A DNA stretch of 64,000 bases from Epilithonimonas caeni DSM 17710 (GTDB lineage: Bacteria > Bacteroidota > Bacteroidia > Flavobacteriales > Weeksellaceae): the NCBI RefSeq assembly GCF_000426465.1, contig NZ_KE384527.1, forward strand, positions 446,535 to 510,534, in the 5' to 3' direction. The position numbers and the translations under genes are program-made. The notes below the pieces were generated by a model. It had not been told where the DNA came from, made no database searches, and was given only the letters and a program-made list of their open reading frames with translations. Numbering within the stretch: position 1 is the stretch's first letter; each line of letters opens with the position of its first letter. Positions 61,481 through 64,000 of this stretch are shown here, piece by piece.

Positions 61481-61500
61481 ATTAAATTTTAAAGATTAAA

Positions 61501-62784
61501 ATGACCAGCTTCAAATTTTATAATAAAATTTTCTTTCTGTTAACATTTTTTATCGGTTTAAGTCACTATTATTCTCAAAAAAAATTTACAGTTGTTTTAG
61601 ATGCAGGACACGGTGGCAGTGATATCGGTGCAAATAGAACCTATCCCGACATCGGGACCGTACAGGAAAAAAATGTTACTCTCGGCATTGTTCTAAAACT
61701 AGGAAGAATGCTTGAAAAGAACAAGGACTATAAAATAATCTACACCAGAAAAATAGATGAATATCCTTCCTTGACCAGCAGAACCACGCTTGCCAACAGG
61801 AGCAAAGCAGACCTTTTTATCTCAGTGCATGTCAACTCTTCTCCAAGCAGAAGCGCTACCGCACAAGGAACCGAAACTTTTGTTCAGGGACCCAATCAGA
61901 ACAAGGCCAATCTGGATGTTGCCAAAGCTGAAAACGATGTGATCTTCCTGGATGAAAAAGATAGAGAGAACTTCGCGTCTTACAATCCAAATTCCCCGGA
62001 ATCTCTGATCGCCCTTAAGATCCAGCAAAGCAAATATCTGGAAGCCAGCCTTATTATCGGTGGACTGGTAGAAGAGAATTTTGTAAAAAAGGACAAGAGA
62101 ATGTCACGTGGTGTAAAACAGGAAAATTTACACGTCCTGCGAATGAACGCGATGCCATCGATCCTGATAGAAACCGGTTTTGTCAACAATTACGATGATG
62201 CCCATTACATATCTACAGAAGAAGGCCAGCAAGCTATCGCGGAAAGTATTTATAATGCCATAGTAAGTTATAAAAAACTCGTTGACCGGAATGTGAAAGA
62301 ACCTGAGCCTGAAAAACCTGTAGAACAGCCTCTGAAAAATGATTTCAGAATATTACTGATGAGCACACCTAATAAATATACCAGCGAAGACCCTGCTTTG
62401 AAAGGTTTGAAATACATCCTGCCTATCAAAGAAAATGGATTCTACAAGTATTATTATGGAACTACAAACTATGCCTCTGTAAGAGATACCAATCTGAAAA
62501 CAGCCAAAGATGCGGGATTCCGTAATTCCATGGCGATCAGTTTTGTACCAAATCAGGCTTTGGGAATGGGTTATTATACTATAGAGGTCTATGCAGGAAA
62601 AGACAAGCTGGATTCCAAATCCCCTATTATGAAAACCCTTCCTGATATGGTAAGAAACAAAGAAAACGGAGTCTTCTACTATACCAGCGGAAAATATAGA
62701 ACACTGGAAGAAGCAGTCAACGCACAAAAAGAATTGGAAAGCAAAGGAATCACGAACACCGTGATCGAAAAAAAATTGAAATAG
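61501..62784 (+). CDS. N-acetylmuramoyl-L-alanine amidase
   Basis: A protein of 427 residues with a signal peptide (FFLLTFFIGLSHYYSQ). The Amidase_3 domain covers about residues 28-265 with zinc ligands His37 (LDAGHGG), Glu55 (VQEKNV) and His110 (FISVHVNS) and a late IETGFVNN containing the catalytic Glu near 224. The C-terminal half is of a SPOR-like kind (GYYTIEVYAG, KYRTLEEAVNAQKELESKGITNTVIEKK). It cleaves peptide stems from glycan strands during cell separation. It is divergent from lptD. Confidence 0.93.
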   Translation: MTSFKFYNKIFFLLTFFIGLSHYYSQKKFTVVLDAGHGGSDIGANRTYPDIGTVQEKNVTLGIVLKLGRMLEKNKDYKIIYTRKIDEYPSLTSRTTLANRSKADLFISVHVNSSPSRSATAQGTETFVQGPNQNKANLDVAKAENDVIFLDEKDRENFASYNPNSPESLIALKIQQSKYLEASLIIGGLVEENFVKKDKRMSRGVKQENLHVLRMNAMPSILIETGFVNNYDDAHYISTEEGQQAIAESIYNAIVSYKKLVDRNVKEPEPEKPVEQPLKNDFRILLMSTPNKYTSEDPALKGLKYILPIKENGFYKYYYGTTNYASVRDTNLKTAKDAGFRNSMAISFVPNQALGMGYYTIEVYAGKDKLDSKSPIMKTLPDMVRNKENGVFYYTSGKYRTLEEAVNAQKELESKGITNTVIEKKLK

Positions 62785-62793
62785 ACAAAATCA

Positions 62794-62825
62794 TTTGCTA
62801 AAAAAGTATAAAGTATCTACTTTTG
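62794..62825 (+). promoter_or_regulatory. Promoter of the first tRNA-Glu gene
   Basis: TTTG (62794-62797) and TACTTTTG (62818-62825) are 20 bases apart and followed by CAG. The tRNA starts 20 bases downstream. Confidence 0.75.
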
Positions 62826-62844
62826 CAGTCCATAAAACCCAAAC

Positions 62845-62916
62845 GGCCTATTCGTCTAGTGGTTAGGACTCAAGATTTTCTTTCTTGCAACAGCGGTTCG
62901 ATTCCCCTATAGGCTA
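62845..62916 (+). tRNA. tRNA-Glu (TTC), divergent copy with T-stem mismatch
   Basis: A cloverleaf of 72 bases: acceptor GGCCTAT/ATAGGCT with G1-U72, anticodon stem CAAGA/TCTTG, loop TTTTCTT, anticodon TTC. The T arm is AGCGG, TTCGATT, CCCCT, with a C-C mismatch in the middle of the stem, unlike the two later copies (AGGGG). It has its own promoter. It may be a minor or decaying isoacceptor. Confidence 0.9.
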
Positions 62917-63003
62917 CAATTAAAATCTAAAATGAAAGCTATTTTAAAATAGTTTTCATTTTTTTTATCTGAGAATCACAATTAAAAAAACATAAAAAAA
63001 CAT

Positions 63004-63033
63004 TTTGAATTTTAAAAAATATCTATATTTTTG
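63004..63033 (+). promoter_or_regulatory. Distal promoter upstream of rpsT
   Basis: TTTG (63004-63007) and TATTTTTG (63026-63033) are 18 bases apart and followed by CACC. The transcript would pass a purine-rich AGAGGAGAAAGAAGG stretch, a small hairpin ATTCAAAA/TTTTGAAT and an 11-codon frame (MILNQSNFQAK) before rpsT. Confidence 0.65.
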
Positions 63034-63136
63034 CACCGCCTTAGAGGAGAAAGAAGGATATTAATCTTAATCATTCAAAAATGATTTTGAATCAAAGTAA
63101 CTTCCAGGCAAAATAAAATTTAATTTTAAAAAAAAG

Positions 63137-63167
63137 TTTGCAAATTAAAAAATAGTTTTTATCTTTG
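63137..63167 (+). promoter_or_regulatory. Proximal promoter of rpsT
   Basis: TTTG (63137-63140) and TATCTTTG (63160-63167) are 19 bases apart and followed by CACC, a perfect match to the Bacteroidota consensus. It lies 18 bases before the rpsT ATG. Confidence 0.8.
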
Positions 63168-63185
63168 CACCCACATTTGAACGAT

Positions 63186-63440
63186 ATGGCAAATCATAAA
63201 TCAGCATTAAAGAGAATTAGACAAAACGAAGTAAGAAGACTTCGTAACAGATACTACCACAAGACTGCAAGAACAGCTTTGAAAGCGTTGAGAAACGAAG
63301 AAAACAAGTCAGCAGCAGTTGAGCAATTACCTAAAGTTATCTCTTTGTTGGATAAATTGGCAAAGAAGAACATTATTCATAAGAATAAAGCTTCTAACTT
63401 AAAAAGTAAATTAACTAAACACGTCAATAGTTTAGCTTAA
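63186..63440 (+). CDS. rpsT: Ribosomal protein S20
   Basis: A protein of 84 residues starting at MANHKSALKRIRQNEVRRLRNRYYHKTARTALKAL, the S20 signature; an earlier Met would overlap the promoter transcript start. The C-terminus is NIIHKNKASNLKSKLTKHVNSLA. It is a primary binding protein of 16S rRNA. A tRNA-Glu begins ten bases after the stop, before any terminator, so both are probably on one transcript. Confidence 0.98.
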   Translation: MANHKSALKRIRQNEVRRLRNRYYHKTARTALKALRNEENKSAAVEQLPKVISLLDKLAKKNIIHKNKASNLKSKLTKHVNSLA

Positions 63441-63450
63441 TATAAAGCTT

Positions 63451-63522
63451 GGCCCGTTCGTCTATCGGTTAGGACCTCAGGTTTTCATCCTGGTAAGAGG
63501 GGTTCGATTCCCCTACGGGCTA
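63451..63522 (+). tRNA. tRNA-Glu (TTC)
   Basis: A full cloverleaf of 72 bases, acceptor GGCCCGT/ACGGGCT, anticodon stem TCAGG/CCTGG, loop TTTTCAT with anticodon TTC, and a fully paired T-stem AGGGG/CCCCT. It is ten bases downstream of rpsT and is followed by a terminator. Confidence 0.97.
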
Positions 63523-63524
63523 CT

Positions 63525-63562
63525 AAAATACCTTCATTAATTTTTCTGGAGGTATTTTTTTT
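63525..63562 (+). terminator. Terminator after rpsT-tRNA-Glu
   Basis: AAAATACCTTCA (63525-63536) pairs with TGGAGGTATTTT (63547-63558) with one G-U pair, followed by T residues. Confidence 0.85.
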
Positions 63563-63626
63563 AAACATTTTAGATCTGTGTTTCTCATTCAGAATAATAC
63601 AGATAAACAATAGAAAAATTAAACTA

Positions 63627-63698
63627 GGCCCGTTCGTCTATCGGTTAGGACCTCAGGTTTTCATCCTGGTAAGAGGGGTTCGATTCCCCTACGGGCTA
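63627..63698 (+). tRNA. tRNA-Glu (TTC), second identical copy
   Basis: Identical over all 72 bases to the copy at 63451-63522. It follows the previous terminator by 64 bases and no clear promoter is seen in the gap, so read-through or an unusual promoter must supply it. Confidence 0.97.
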
Positions 63699-63700
63699 CT

Positions 63701-63737
63701 TAATTACCTTCAGAAATTTCTGAAGGTAATTTTTTTT
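63701..63737 (+). terminator. Terminator of the last tRNA-Glu
   Basis: A perfect 15-bp stem, AATTACCTTCAGAAA (63702-63716) with 63717-63731, has a run of eight T at its end. The inner pairs must open to form a loop. Confidence 0.88.
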
Positions 63738-63802
63738 GTCTAAAATATTCATCGATTCAATTTTATATTCATCTATAAAATATTTCTATACATCTATTTT
63801 AT

Positions 63803-63832
63803 TTTGATTAATTACAGAGATTCTTACCTTTG
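63803..63832 (+). promoter_or_regulatory. Promoter of the membrane protein at the right edge
   Basis: TTTG (63803-63806) and TACCTTTG (63825-63832) are 18 bases apart. The start codon follows 14 bases later. Confidence 0.6.
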
Positions 63833-63846
63833 ACAAAAAAATACAT

Positions 63847-64000
63847 ATGTACATTATTATTTCTGTTGCACTGGTCTTACTGACTTTATTTCTAATCAAT
63901 TCAAAATTATTCGATGGACTGCGAACAAGAAAAACCAGAAGTTTCGAATTTTTCATTTCCTTGATCTCAACCTTTACCGGATTCTTTATTGCACTTAGTC
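63847..64000 (+). CDS. Membrane protein, N-terminal part (cut by window edge)
   Basis: An ATG at 63847 opens a frame without stop to the right edge (51 codons seen). It begins with a hydrophobic helix (MYIIISVALVLLTLFLI), then a polar stretch with DGLRTRKTRSFE, and a second helix (FISLISTFTGFFIALS). A clear promoter precedes it. Too little is seen to name a family. Confidence 0.65.
   Translation, partial: MYIIISVALVLLTLFLINSKLFDGLRTRKTRSFEFFISLISTFTGFFIALS

Noticed and set aside
1-64000. CRISPR arrays, rRNA genes, complete insertion sequences or prophage genes
   Set aside because: No regularly spaced identical repeats, rRNA sequence, transposase, integrase or phage structural gene was recognised.

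Overview
The window looks like chromosomal DNA of a flavobacterium close to Chryseobacterium (Bacteroidota, Weeksellaceae). The signs are low GC, promoters of the Bacteroidota form (TTTG, about 19 bases, then TAnnTTTG) with few Shine-Dalgarno sequences, type IX secretion (T9SS) sorting domains, SprB repeats, a Bacteroidota-type long signal peptidase I, DUF4295 next to L28/L33, and many lipoproteins. The genus is inferred from gene order and protein style, not from a search.

Layout. 1-2060: start of an SprB-repeat adhesin cut by the window edge, a long non-coding stretch, two tandem tRNA-Asp genes. 2083-7387 (minus): trxA, a cysteine desulfurase, and an operon (UbiA transferase, DprE1-like oxidase, DprE2-like reductase, HAD phosphatase) resembling the polyprenyl-phosphoryl-arabinose pathway. 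7471-11230: OmpA-type and lipocalin-like lipoproteins, an S8 protease, WbqC. 11597-17460: lepB, dapB, DUF5683, parB, parA, tonB. 17639-24766: aspartic protease, glycosyltransferase, recR, folA, glutamine cyclotransferase, trmB and small lipoproteins. 24908-34438: three large type B T9SS surface proteins, two of them paralogous. 34539-43331: tsf, a DUF6759-like lipoprotein gene pair, deoxynucleoside kinase, rpmB-rpmG-DUF4295, ftsY, and a T9SS reprolysin-like protease. 43405-50040 (minus): coaE, MBL hydrolase, ruvB, a polytopic membrane protein, a glycine-zipper lipoprotein, purA. 50539-52200: asnB. 52294-57830: accessory island. 57942-64000: a membrane protein, ridA, lptD, an amidase, rpsT, three tRNA-Glu genes, and the start of a membrane protein.

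The strongest candidate for an undescribed system is the island at about 52.3-57.8 kb. A lipoprotein with a proline/glycine-rich linker ends in a papain/C39-like cysteine-peptidase module and overlaps a small lipoprotein gene by ATGA. Directly downstream lies a second copy of the same C-terminal module. It has lost its N-terminus at the linker boundary, carries a frameshift, and overlaps a different small lipoprotein gene by ATGA. This is the layout of a polymorphic toxin/immunity locus with a displaced orphan cassette. A divergent XRE regulator has a perfect 15-bp inverted repeat just before its start codon, between it and the toxin gene.

Other signals: a candidate small RNA between purA and asnB, two members of a dispersed structured 3' element after lepB and ruvB, two perfect DnaA boxes inside a terminator hairpin beside parAB, and a tRNA-Glu with a T-stem mismatch. 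No CRISPR array, rRNA or intact insertion sequence was seen.
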